In this document: positions 36,561 through 45,823 of the stretch, in pieces
How the letters are laid out: every line of letters starts with the position of its first letter
How positions within the stretch are numbered: the first letter of the stretch is position 1
Assembly (NCBI GenBank): GCA_905221605.1
Contig: CAJNDS010002768.1
Location: forward strand, 968,035-1,032,034
Source of the DNA: Symbiodinium natans
Taxonomy: Eukaryota > Sar > Dinophyceae > Suessiales > Symbiodiniaceae
Direction: 5' to 3'
Length of the DNA: 64,000 bases
Translations under genes and position numbers: made by a program
The notes under the pieces: model-generated
Seen by the model: only the letters and a program-made list of their open reading frames with translations
What the model was told of the DNA's origin: nothing
Databases searched by the model: none

Positions 36561-37450
36561 ATGGGCCGACCAAGATTGACTCGGGGACAGGCGAGGAAAT
36601 TGCACCATAAACAGAGGAACAAGCGCTATGACCTACGTTGGGCTAGTTGGAACGTACGCACCCTCGCAAGTGAACTTCGGGTTCGTGATGATGGGAGCAT
36701 TGAGCTTATTGGCAAGGAACCTCAAAAATTGGACAACCTTTGTGACGAATTGGACCACAGAAACATCACCTTGGCGGCAATCTCAGAGCACCGGTGGAAG
36801 GGTGATGGCACCTATCGAGTAAATGAGGATTGGATGTTTGTGTTCTCGGGGTTACCTATGGGTGCCCCAAAGGCTATATCGGGTGTTGGGTTTCTACTCA
36901 AAGGGGACGTGTACAAGGCGTGGCGGAATGCGGGGGAGTACTGTGAGGCGGTGAGTGACCGTGTGTTGTGTATTCGCCTTGAGTGGAAAGGTCGTGTGTT
37001 CACGGTTGTCTCGTGTTATGCTCCTACATACCAATGCTCTGAGGAGGATAAGGATCTGTTTTATGAGCAGTTGCAACAGTTGGTGGCTAAGACACCTGCA
37101 AAGAGCGAGCTTGTGCTTTTGGGCGACTTTAATGCTAGAGTTGGAGTATGCGATGATGCGGTTCGGGAGATGGGGGCAGAATTTTGGAGCCTGTTGGAGC
37201 ACATGGGTTACCGGAGCTTAATGAGAACGGGGAACGCCTGCTGTCTTTTTGTTGTGCCTCGGACAAACACAAACTGCGCATTATGAGCACGTGTTTTCAA
37301 CACAAGGAGTATGGTACTTGGTTTCACCCTTCTTCGCGTAGATGGTTTCAAATCGATCATGTCATTACTAGTTCGCGCACCAGTGGCCTTGTCATGGACG
37401 TGAAATCAATGGTGGGGTATGAACATAACACTGACCACCGTTGTCTTCGA
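36561..37450 (+). pseudogene. AP endonuclease domain of LINE polyprotein
   Basis: An exonuclease-endonuclease-phosphatase fold that nicks target DNA so the RT can prime. Visible catalytic motifs in order: WNVRTL (Asn), ISEHRWKG (Glu), SCYAPTY (Tyr), LLGDFNARVG (Asp and Asn), then after a frameshift WFQIDHVI (Asp/His) and NTDHRCLRI (terminal Asp-His). All key residues are present, but one base is missing or extra near 37,195-37,210 (expected reading: LLEHMG followed by LPELNENGERLL). The start is uncertain; MGRPRLTRGQ at 36,561 is the nearest plausible ATG, and a longer open frame starts at 36,459. Confidence 0.85.
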
Positions 37451-40272
37451 ATCAAGCTTCGCGTCCCGCCTAAGAAATGTTTGGGTTGCTATTATCGAAA
37501 GCCTACTGGGCAACAAACAGCCAGACCGGCCAAGCTACAGGTGTCAAAATTAAGTGATAGTACTGTTCAGGATGCCTTCAATGCGGAGCTTCATGATCTG
37601 GCTGCAGATGGGTTGTTTGATGAGGGCTATACTCTTTTCGGGAGGGCAGTGCGTCGTGTAGGAGCTTCTCAACTTGGGGTGGTGCCAAATTATAAACAAC
37701 CACAGTGGAAGATTGACAATCAGGCCAAACTACTTGAACTCAGTGAACACAAACGTGCTGTAGCGCGCAAACATGCTGAATCGCAGGAGTATAAACAAGC
37801 ATGCAAGTATGTCAAAAGGGAAACCAGGCGCCTTATCAATCTGTGGTGGACGAATAAGGCCAAATCTATCCAGGAAAAAGTGGACGCGAAAGAACCAAAC
37901 CATCAGTTCGCAGGATATAAGGAACTCCGTTCAGTCCTGGCTAATCGGGCCTCTCAGTCTCGCAAGCTGCGTGATAAAAATGGAGTTCTATTAAACACGA
38001 AAGGCGACCGATTAAAGCGGTGGCGAGAGCATTTTAAAGAACTCCTAAATGTACCGGCCCTCGTTACGCCTTCTGAACTTGATACCATCACGGAAAGAGT
38101 GCCTGATGTGTCTTTGGAAGAAACGCCCACTTTCGAGGAAACCCTCGTTGCTGTCCAAAGGCTTCGTAAAGGCAAGGCTGCGGGGCCTGATGGAATTGAG
38201 CCGGAACTCATCCAGGCCCTGGATGCGAGTAACCTCCGCATCATGCATGAGTATATTGTGCGAGTGTGGGAGGGCATTGATCCGATGCCTGTGGAGTGGA
38301 GAGAGTCTTTTCTGGTGCCACTTCCCAAAAAAGGTGATCTTACTCTATGCAAAAAATGGAGAGGCATCCTGCTGGCCTCTGTTCCTGGTAAGGTGTTTGC
38401 CAGAATTATCAATGCCCGGCTTCAGCAGTATTGTGAAACCCATGATATTCTTCCAGAGTCACAATGTGGGTTCCGCGCGGGCCGAGGAACGTTAGATATG
38501 GTCTTTTCTCTGCGCGTGGCTATGGAAGTAGCGCAGTATAAGTCCCACCCGTTCCATGTACTCTTTGTTGACCTGGTCAAGGCCTATGATTCTGTGTCTC
38601 GTGCTGGGCTTTGGACTGTGCTTCAAAAGAAGGGCATCCCACCTCGTATGCTACACTTGCTCGCAGAATATTATTCTGATAAAACAGCCAAAGTCTCGGT
38701 GGAAGGAGGACTCTCAGATTCTTTTCACTTGGAAACTGGCTTGGGTCAGGGTTGTTGTGTTGCGCCCTTGTTGTTTAATATGTTTTTGAGTGCTATTTTT
38801 GAAGCGTGGCGACGCAGATCTGGGGGGGGGTGCAATGGCTCACACGCATTGATGGCACGCTGCTACACAGGGAAACCATGGATAAATACGGCACGTGGTT
38901 GGAATGTCATTTCGAGGAATTGGCCTATGCTGATGATGCTGCGCTTGTGTCTGCTACGCTGGATCAGCTGCGGGATAAGGCTTGCGCGTTTCAACAACAC
39001 CTGAAGGCTTGGGGCGTTAACCTTTCAGTAGAAAAAACCAAGGCACTTACAACAGAGGCCACCACTGAAAAGTCCTTTACAGTCGAAGAGTTCGATGGCT
39101 TTGAGGACATCGAACTTGTGCAGGCCTTTGAGTATTTGGGAGTAATAATTCATAAAAGCTCATCGTCTGATTCGGCTGTTCGCGATCGAATTGATAAAGC
39201 ACGTAAATGCTTTTGGGCACTTGACTCGTCTGTTTGGAAAGTACCTCAACTGTCGCTTGCTACCAAAATCTCGGTTTTTCGGGCGTGCGTTCTGTCCGTA
39301 CTATTATATGGAGCGGAGGTGTGGCACCCGACCTATTGGGTGGTTAAAGCACTAGACAAGTTTTATCATCAATGTCTCCGCAAGGTCTCTCACTGTGGTC
39401 TTCGCTTCCAGCGGGAGCATGGCTTGTCCAATGTTGCCTTACGGTCCTGGTTGGGTGTTCCAGGAGTCATGGACCTTGTTCGACAGGCACGGCTGCGTTG
39501 GTTGGGTCATGTTGGGCGTCTATCGGATAAACGATTGCCAAAGCAGCTTCTTTTTGGCTGGCTGCCGGAAGAATTAGGGCAGGCAAGACTGCCGGGTAGG
39601 CAAAATGGCAAAAGACTTAGAGATGCATTTGCGGCGGATCTCACGGCTGTGGGTATTCCTCTGCAGGGCTGGCTGCAATTTTGCAATTCGGAGGTTGGTC
39701 ATCAAAAATGGAGACGGGCCACGAGAGGGGCAGCCTTTTGGCATAAGCCTTTGCAGCCTAAGGCCGGGGAAGCGCCTCCGGAGCGAAAGTGTACAGAGGC
39801 TCAGCTCAATGCGCCTGCAAAAAAGAAGCCAGGTTTTTTGGAACGTTTGAGTAATGCATCTAAAACTCTCCAGCAAAAACTACTACCACAAAGTCAGTAC
39901 TTGCAGTGGGAAAACGCGCAAGGGGGAAGGAAAGAGGTAATTTCGTTTTTTCGTGATAAGGTGCGGAGGGCATGTGCCGCACACTCCGCCCACAATCTTG
40001 AAGACCTGTTCGTGCAGGTGCTGGGGGAGGTGCCGGAGGGTTGGGACCAAGTTTGTGACTTAGCTGTTGCTAGAATCGTCTTGGCCACTGCGTGGAAGCA
40101 ACAATTCCTGGCTAAGGCAGAGATTCCGGGGTCCAGTCACACTGGGGTGACGCCGAGACGAATCGTTAGGAAAAGGGCAACCTCGGCGTGGAGAGTTCAG
40201 CAATTAGTACAAGCTACGGGAAATGCTGAAGGTAGGAAGGAGCATCAACGCATTCCCTTCGCAAACCACTAA
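37451..40272 (+). pseudogene. Reverse transcriptase domain of LINE polyprotein
   Basis: It copies element RNA into DNA at the nicked target. RT motifs in order: GKAAGPDGIEPELI; LVPLPKKGDLTLCKKWRGIL; SQCGFRAGRGTLDMV; motif A FVDLVKAYDSVSR (catalytic Asp); motif B GLGQGCCVAPLLFN; then after a frameshift in the eight-G run at 38,821-38,828, motif C LAYADDAAL (catalytic Asp-Asp), motif D LSVEKTKALT and FEYLGVII. The thumb follows, with RLRWLGHVGRL and the conserved HTGVTPRRI linker. The catalytic residues are intact. The frame closes at 40,272, where a further shift leads into the zinc fingers. Confidence 0.9.
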
Positions 40273-40671
40273 CGTTCCAGATGGAAGTTTTGTCTGTGAT
40301 ATCCCCGGTTGTGGAAAAAGGTACACAACAAAAGGTGGGCTTTCACATCATAAGCTGCTGTCACACAAGGAGGGCACTTTCCGGACGGCGGGGTTTCATT
40401 GAGAACTTTGCCCAAGATCCTTCGATAGAGTTTCTGCGCTGCGCAAGCATAACAAAGACCATAGCTCGCCAACTGCTCTCACTTGTCCTTTCTGTAACGG
40501 TCTCTGGCCTGGTCCTCCTAGTATGCGGTTGCACATTGCTGCTGATCACCGCTTTGAACCACACGAGTTCCCTGGAAATTGCCCCATCTGCGTCAGGGAT
40601 TCTGGGCAAAGCGAAAGATTTCACTCTCTTCACCAATTTAAGTACCATGTTAAGCGCGCGCATTTGTAATT
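40273..40671 (+). pseudogene. C2H2 zinc-finger tail of the RT protein
   Basis: Read in the frame starting AACGTTCCA, four fingers are visible: CDIPGCGKRYTTKGGLSHHK, then CPRSFDRVSALRKH (its first Cys codon is TGA), CPFCNGLWPGPPSMRLHIAADH and CPICVRDSG ending HQFKYHVKRAHL. The TGA replaces the Cys seen in copy 8 (FHCNICPRSF), so it is a stop rather than a recoded residue unless the code is unusual. Putative target-DNA or RNA binding. Confidence 0.75.
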
Positions 40672-40777
40672 GGGTACCCAGTCCATGCGCGTCCTTTTTG
40701 CGGTAAGCTGTTGACTAACTCTCGCTCGATGTACAGCCTTCGGCTCAAAACCTGCACTAGTTTTTCCAACTCGCGCA

Positions 40778-41503
40778 ATGGCAGAGGGCGATGACGTCGC
40801 GAAGCTCGATACCCGCCTTAAGTACGTCGAAGGTGCGTTGCACTCCACGCAAATCCTTGCTTCTCTCACGGCGAAGGGGGTTGGGCGGGACCGGAACCAG
40901 CGCCAGGTCGTTCTCTTCCTCACGGGGACGTTTCGGGAGAAAGTGGCGGACTCCTGGCGTGTGTGGCGGGAGGGGGCGGCTGCCAGTCGGGAGGCGGGGG
41001 ATGCGGGGCGTGACCGGCCAAAGGCGTGGAAGTGCCAGCTCTTCGACATGGTTGTTGGCCAACTGGGGGTGCAGGGAGTTTCGGAAGGGCTGCGGCAGCA
41101 GCTTCATGCCCTGCCGATCTCCGCTGTGGAGGCTTGTTTCCACAAAGAGCCCCCGGTGGAATCCGACAAACCGTGGGTCTGTTCGTTGTTGTTCCGCCAG
41201 TCGGCAGAGGGTCTCCAAGGGCGCAGTTTGCTTGTTCGGGGCGCGGTGCGGAAAGGATCGTCTGGTTACCCTGAGCTGGGCATTCGCCCCAGCGCCTTCT
41301 ATCCGGGGCCGGCGCATCGTGAAGTGCTGGAAGATTTGGGACACGATGAGAGCGATATTCGAGCCTACTTCCGTGGGGGTAAGGGCAAAGGCAAGGGTGG
41401 CAAGGGTGTGGGTGCTGAAAGCAGCGATGGGCTTGGTGGTGGTGGAAAGCGACGAGCGGATCGCCGTCTCTCTGTCGTGGCGGAGCGGGCGCACAAGCGC
41501 TAG
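40778..41503 (+). CDS. ORFX, small basic retroelement protein (copy 2)
   Basis: An intact 241-codon frame from ATG (MAEGDDVAKLDTRLKYVEGA). A coiled-coil-like N-terminus is followed by the family block LTAKGVGRDRNQRQVVLFL and TFREKVADSWRVWREG, a middle KPWVCSLLFRQS, then IRPSAFYPGPAHREVLEDLG and AYFRGGKGKGKGGKG, ending in an Arg-rich tail KRRADRRLSV. The same order of blocks recurs in copies 5-9. The known family is not recognised. By analogy with LINE ORF1 proteins it may bind element RNA, perhaps the hexaloop hairpins just downstream; that is speculation. Confidence 0.75.
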   Translation: MAEGDDVAKLDTRLKYVEGALHSTQILASLTAKGVGRDRNQRQVVLFLTGTFREKVADSWRVWREGAAASREAGDAGRDRPKAWKCQLFDMVVGQLGVQGVSEGLRQQLHALPISAVEACFHKEPPVESDKPWVCSLLFRQSAEGLQGRSLLVRGAVRKGSSGYPELGIRPSAFYPGPAHREVLEDLGHDESDIRAYFRGGKGKGKGGKGVGAESSDGLGGGGKRRADRRLSVVAERAHKR

Positions 41504-41582
41504 GACTGCGGGTTCGTTATTTATGGTACGGGTACTTAAATGGGAAGGTGGGTTGTTTGTGGGATCTCTGATGTTGAAACGG

Positions 41583-41664
41583 CGACGGTACCGTCCGTCG
41601 TCGATGAGCACCCACCGGTACCGTCCGGTGGGCAGGAATTGCGGTCTCGTACCGTCGAGACCGC
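41583..41664 (+). ncRNA. Triple hairpin with UACCGU hexaloops (copy 2)
   Basis: Three perfect stem-loops with the identical loop TACCGT: CGACGG/CCGTCG (41,583-41,600), CCCACCGG/CCGGTGGG (41,611-41,632) and GCGGTCTCG/CGAGACCGC (41,641-41,664). The stems are unrelated in sequence, so the structure and the loop, not the stem bases, are what is kept. Confidence 0.9.
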
Positions 41665-41946
41665 GGGGCTAGGGTGGGGGTTTGGATAGGAGGGTGTTGA
41701 GGGTGTTGGTGCCTTGTTTTTGGACAGGTTCCTGAGATTGGTTGGGTGTTGGGGGTCCCTTGTGGTCCTTGAACGTTCAATGATGTGTGTCTTATTGGGT
41801 GCGTTGTGTAAACATAGTAGGTCGTGCGCGTTAAGCTGAAAAAGTTTTGGGTGCTGTATGAATGTTGGATACGCTGCGCCACTAGCTTTGGTCGGTATGT
41901 GGCGTCTGCGTGTTAACTGTTCTACAGTGCCAAGTTTTGGGAGGAT

Positions 41947-41961
41947 GCCCACGTCGTGGGC
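41947..41961 (+). ncRNA. 3'-terminal hairpin (copy 2)
   Basis: GCCCAC, GTC, GTGGGC, located 19 bases before the boundary motif. Confidence 0.65.
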
Positions 41962-41980
41962 GACTACAACCTCCAGTTCC

Positions 41981-41993
41981 AGGCTTGCGATGA
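41981..41993 (+). repeat. Boundary motif AGGCTTGCGATGA
   Basis: An exact copy of the LHC-like 13-mer at the 3' end of copy 2. With 36,218-36,230 it forms the proposed target-site duplication. Confidence 0.85.
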
Positions 41994-42357
41994 CTTTCCT
42001 TTAGTCTGTGTTTAGGGAGCTCTGTTTACTCTTTCCCCCGTTGGTCTTTTGAGGTGGTTTCTTCTTTGTTGATTTGATCCCCTTTTCGCTGACTGTGTTG
42101 TGTTTCGTGTTTGTCCTTGTTTGTTGGTAATTCCTTTCTTTACTTTCAATGTTCAAATTTGAGTGGTATTTATATTTTTGTTGTTAGGTTGAAGTGTGCG
42201 AAGACCGACACGATGACATATCTAAGTGGAGGATGCTTGGATGGGTCCTTCACAGTGATGTGTCCTCTCTGGTCGGTCGATGTGTAGTCTATGTATGAGT
42301 GAACTTTTCATTGTAACTTGGGACTATAGGCCGAATGGCCTGACAACGTCCTCTTCC
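41994..42357 (+). mobile_element. Copy 3: 3'UTR-only fragment of the main family
   Basis: 364 bp between two exact boundary motifs. It has no ORF but ends like other copies: CTTGGGACTATAGGCC, a hairpin AGGCC/GGCCT with loop GAAT (42,328-42,341) and CGTCCTCTTCC. The shared ACCGACAC...GTCGGTCG-type phrases upstream also resemble the 3'UTRs at 50.2 and 53.7 kb. This is a strongly 5'-truncated insertion, typical of target-primed reverse transcription. Confidence 0.75.
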
Positions 42358-42387
42358 AGGCTTGCGATGATGGCCATCATCGGCATG
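42358..42387 (+). pseudogene. LHC exon 2 fragment (helix 3), left part
   Basis: Thirty bases identical to 30,888-30,917, encoding RLAMMAIIGM in frame. The first 13 are the boundary motif. The exon resumes at 46,308 on the far side of the second-family element. Confidence 0.92.
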
Positions 42388-44670
42388 CTGTGGAAATCGC
42401 CAGAAGATCAGTGGGAAGAGATTATTAAGGCGGGACTTGGAGTCATGTTGTTCAAGTCTGGGGACAAGAAGTCTTTGGAAAACTATAGATGTATAGTTTT
42501 ACTTTCCATGCTATCTCGGCTTTTGGGCAAGATCGTGGCGAGGCGCATTTCGAAGTACGCTGAAGAACAAGGTTTCTTTTCAAGATTTCAGTTTGGCAAC
42601 CGCAAGTATCGTTCTGTTTGCGATGCACTGTTTGTGGTCCGAATGGTGTTGGAGCTAGCAGCAGAGACAGCTCATTGTCAGGGAGACACTGAAGACGCTG
42701 GAGACAAACTCGCGGTTGTTCTATTCGACATACGAAAAGCCTTTCCGAGTGTGGATCGAGATGCTGCCTTTTTACTTCTGGGAAGGTTGGGTTTTCCGGA
42801 GTCAATGCTGCAGATCCTTCGCTCACTTCACAATGGTACAGTTTATGAGATTCTTTCTAAGCAAGGACTCAGCGCTTCATACAAACTGGACCGAGGCTTT
42901 CGGGAAGGTTGTTGCAGTTCTCCTGGTCTGTATTCTGTATATCATGATACCGTGATGAAGCAATTTCGCAAGCAGGCGTTGCAGTTGTTGAGAACCCGAA
43001 ACTTACAAACAGTCACTTTGCGGCATGTTTGGGGACGGCCTTTTCATAAACGAGTTTACAAACCGCACAAGCATTATGGAGAAGAGGATGCACTGAAACT
43101 TTTGGACATCACTTTTGCAGATGATACTTCTTTGCTTTGTCGAGAGAGAGCCAGGCCACTTCTGGAAGAACAGTTGCAGTCCACTCTCAGCGCGTGGGGA
43201 GAGGAGATTAAGGCTTCGAAGACCAAGCGCTTGCTCGTTTGCTCCGAGGTTCCTGCGGTTGACTTCAAACAGTCGGCGAGGTTGCTGGGGGGTTGGCTTT
43301 CGCACACAGGTTTGCACGAAAAGGATGACAAAGTACGCCTTGCGGCAGCCAGACGTGTCTGGTCAAAATTGCATCGTCAATTGCCCAGGTACTGTTTGCC
43401 TGATCGGGTGGTAGGTCGACTGATTGAAGCTGCAGTCATTCGATCGCTGACATTTGGAGTGGAAACGCGCGCGGTGGGACATCGCACACTGCAGGAATGG
43501 CAGGTGTTCCTCAACGGTGTTATACGGGGAGCGCTTCATGTTCGTCTATCCCGCATGCATGAGAACCAACAAACGGCGGTTGATCTTTTGCGCAGACTAG
43601 GACTTGCTTCTATTGCTATGTACGTGACCAGGTCGCAGCTCAGATTTCTTGGACATGTGGCACGCCTTCCTCCGGGCCGCGTCGAACCTATGGTGCTTTT
43701 TGGCTGGCTTAAACAAGAAGCGAGCAGGCCGGCTAAGCCGAAGTATGCGGCCACGCGTGCGCAACTTTGGCGACGAATATGCGAGATCATGGCATTTACA
43801 GAGGTCCCGAAGTCGGATTGGCGTCATCAGTGGTATCGCGTGGCAGCCCAAGATGATGGCGCCGAATGGGAAAAACTCATTGCGCGGTGGTGGTCGGAGC
43901 AGTACAAAGATTTGGGGCGTGACACGTGGGAAGCTCGCCACAAAGATGCAGCTCGTGAGGGACGACGAGCAGCAGCTGCTGAACGTGCGCGTGAGGAGCT
44001 GGGCGTCATCATGCAACATGATGGTCGTTACAAGTGTGGTTTCGCAGGGTGCAACAAACTTGGCTCTCTTCGTACAATGCGGACGCATGTGGTTGCATGT
44101 GGGTCTTTGACGGTGGAGCAGCGGCAAGCTCAGACGGATGTTCGTGAAAGTACAGCTGCTAGACAATCTGACCCAAGCAATCGACGTCGTGCTGCGCCCA
44201 GGCCTGTCCTTACACACTCGCTCACCAGGAGACGTGTTTCGAGCAAGCAGCGGCCAGATGCGATGGGGCCGTGCACTTCGGTGAACTGCAGAAATTTTGA
44301 TCCGGTACAGTGTCTCGCGGACTTCAAAGCTCGTACGAGGAACACTCGACCCATGAGGCTCACAGATCTGCCGGTGCCTGCGGTGCCATCGGATTGGCCT
44401 GCTCTTGTCTGCCCTTTTTGCACAAAGCCACAGACGGACAAAACGTCTTTCAATCGTCATATCCGAGCGTGTAAATATCTCCCCTATTTAGATTGGTTAT
44501 GGCGTGTGAGAACAACGCAGCAAGACGCTGTGGGGGGGCAATTCCCCTGCGAACACTGTGGAACTCGTTTTCTTCATGCAAAAGCTGCAGGCAGGCATTC
44601 AGTGGTCTGCAAAGAAAGGAGACAGTTGTTTCAGCTTCCGGTCAGTTTGCGGCAGTGGCAGGACGACTGA
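42388..44670 (+). CDS. Reverse transcriptase with zinc fingers (second family)
   Basis: An unbroken RT frame of about 760 codons. Motifs: LFKSGDKKSLENYRCIVLLS; FQFGNRKYRSVCDALFVVR; motif A VVLFDIRKAFPSVDRD; motif B GFREGCCSSPGLYSVYHD; motif C ITFADDTSLL; then KASKTKRLLV and the thumb-side LRFLGHVARLPPGRV. The C-terminal fingers are CGFAGCNKLGSLRTMRTHVVAC, CPFCTKPQTDKTSFNRHIRAC and CEHCGTRFLHAKAAGRHSVVC. Motif A has Phe-Asp and motif C Phe-Ala-Asp-Asp, so the catalytic Asps are kept. The frame has no start of its own; it is open through the LHC fragment upstream, giving a chance LHC-RT fusion frame from 42,280. The endonuclease is missing. Confidence 0.9.
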   Translation: MWKSPEDQWEEIIKAGLGVMLFKSGDKKSLENYRCIVLLSMLSRLLGKIVARRISKYAEEQGFFSRFQFGNRKYRSVCDALFVVRMVLELAAETAHCQGDTEDAGDKLAVVLFDIRKAFPSVDRDAAFLLLGRLGFPESMLQILRSLHNGTVYEILSKQGLSASYKLDRGFREGCCSSPGLYSVYHDTVMKQFRKQALQLLRTRNLQTVTLRHVWGRPFHKRVYKPHKHYGEEDALKLLDITFADDTSLLCRERARPLLEEQLQSTLSAWGEEIKASKTKRLLVCSEVPAVDFKQSARLLGGWLSHTGLHEKDDKVRLAAARRVWSKLHRQLPRYCLPDRVVGRLIEAAVIRSLTFGVETRAVGHRTLQEWQVFLNGVIRGALHVRLSRMHENQQTAVDLLRRLGLASIAMYVTRSQLRFLGHVARLPPGRVEPMVLFGWLKQEASRPAKPKYAATRAQLWRRICEIMAFTEVPKSDWRHQWYRVAAQDDGAEWEKLIARWWSEQYKDLGRDTWEARHKDAAREGRRAAAAERAREELGVIMQHDGRYKCGFAGCNKLGSLRTMRTHVVACGSLTVEQRQAQTDVRESTAARQSDPSNRRRAAPRPVLTHSLTRRRVSSKQRPDAMGPCTSVNCRNFDPVQCLADFKARTRNTRPMRLTDLPVPAVPSDWPALVCPFCTKPQTDKTSFNRHIRACKYLPYLDWLWRVRTTQQDAVGGQFPCEHCGTRFLHAKAAGRHSVVCKERRQLFQLPVSLRQWQDD

Positions 44671-44806
44671 TGCTGCTGGTACTGCACAGATATGATTCTA
44701 TGATACGATGCGGTACTGCATGAGGTTTTGCATGCATTTAATTGATGTGATACAGCCATTTTCTTTTCCAGTTGCTGGCAGCTTGTGTAGCTCTTGGTGA
44801 CCAGCC

Positions 44807-45484
44807 ATGCCCACGTTGCAGGAGTCGCTTCAGGCTGCCAAGGACAGTCAGGGCGCGCCAGCTGGGCGGCCTTCCAAGAGACTGCGTCCTTTTGGGGCGG
44901 CCTCCTCGCAGTCGACCGCCGACGATCTCAGTGCGATGATGTTGCGGTCGCTTCGTCTCAGCTCGCAGTTGGCGGACAAAGTGGAAGGTGCGGTGGCGGC
45001 CACGAACCTGGTTGTCATTGTGAATGATCCCAAGTACAAGGAGACGATCCATTCCACCATTCAGAATTGGTTGCAGATGAAGCCGGATTACGACTCCAAT
45101 GTTGCCAAACAGCCGGAACATCCGTGGGGTGAGAAGAAGCTCTTTGTTTTCGCGACGGTGATGGAGGTTCTCTCGGGAGAGTTCAAGGAGTCGGAGACCG
45201 CTCAGGCGATCTCTGACTTGCAACAGTTTCAGACGGAGGAGCTCGCGAGGTGGGTTGCTGCATGCCGCCCTGGGTTTGCGCAGCCGAAGGAGAACCGGCC
45301 TTGGGTGCTTGAGCTAAGTCTCAGCACACTGTCGCCGGAAAAGTTTCGTGCCGCGTGCGATTTGATCAGCGCGCAGTGCCGCTCTGACAAGATCCGGGTT
45401 GAGCCTCAGAAGTGGGCGCAGTCTCAGCTGCAGCGCCAGGTGTGGGATGACATCAAGCGGCTTCAGGGCCAGGCTTCGCAGTAA
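44807..45484 (+). CDS. ORFX-like small protein (second family)
   Basis: An intact 225-codon frame from ATG (MPTLQESLQAAKDSQGAPAG), 136 bases after the RT stop. It has a possible coiled-coil block (SLRLSSQLADKVEGAVAATN), a middle KKLFVFATVMEVLSGEF and RPWVLELSLSTLSPEKF, and a C-terminal LQRQVWDDIKRLQGQ. Sequence similarity to the main-family ORFX is faint: the position after the RT, the size, and a Trp-Val-Leu-x-Leu block where the others have Trp-Val-x-x-Leu-Leu-Phe. It lacks the KGKGKG tail. Function unknown. Confidence 0.7.
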   Translation: MPTLQESLQAAKDSQGAPAGRPSKRLRPFGAASSQSTADDLSAMMLRSLRLSSQLADKVEGAVAATNLVVIVNDPKYKETIHSTIQNWLQMKPDYDSNVAKQPEHPWGEKKLFVFATVMEVLSGEFKESETAQAISDLQQFQTEELARWVAACRPGFAQPKENRPWVLELSLSTLSPEKFRAACDLISAQCRSDKIRVEPQKWAQSQLQRQVWDDIKRLQGQASQ

Positions 45485-45823
45485 CTGGTTTCCTCTTTGT
45501 GTACTCTGCCGCGTCTGTCAACAGTGGTGGTGGGGTGGGACACTGACAGTGATAGCTGTGGTGTCTGATGCGTACAGATGGCTTTCTTTTCCTGTTTTAT
45601 CTACTTGAGGCGAGCTGCGGATTTCTCAGAGAGTTTTTCTACAGAACTTGCTTCATGAGGATGCGACAGCGACCGAGTTCGTTTTTCTGGCAGTTTGGCC
45701 GGAGACCGCTTTGTTGTTTCATCTGCAGGATGCTCTCAATTTGTTTTCATGGTGGTTATTTTAGAATCTGGCTTCATCATGCATGCGCTTTCAGATGCGG
45801 TACAGACTTTCAAGCTGGATATG

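Larger units (their letters stand above)
36231..41980 (+). mobile_element. Main-family LINE-like element, copy 2, near full length
   Basis: The most complete copy (5.75 kb). In order: a structured leader, AP endonuclease, reverse transcriptase, C2H2 zinc fingers, ORFX, a 3'UTR with three hexaloop hairpins and a terminal hairpin. It is bounded on both sides by AGGCTTGCGATGA (36,218 and 41,981), which fits a 13-bp target-site duplication. Frameshifts near 37,200 and 38,825, one before the zinc fingers and a stop in a finger make it non-functional as read. The 38,825 shift lies in a run of eight G, so a sequencing error is possible there. Confidence 0.85.

Noticed and set aside
42280-42387. Extending the second-family RT protein upstream to 42,280
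   Set aside because: The upstream codons are the 3'UTR of copy 3 and the LHC exon; the open frame is accidental.
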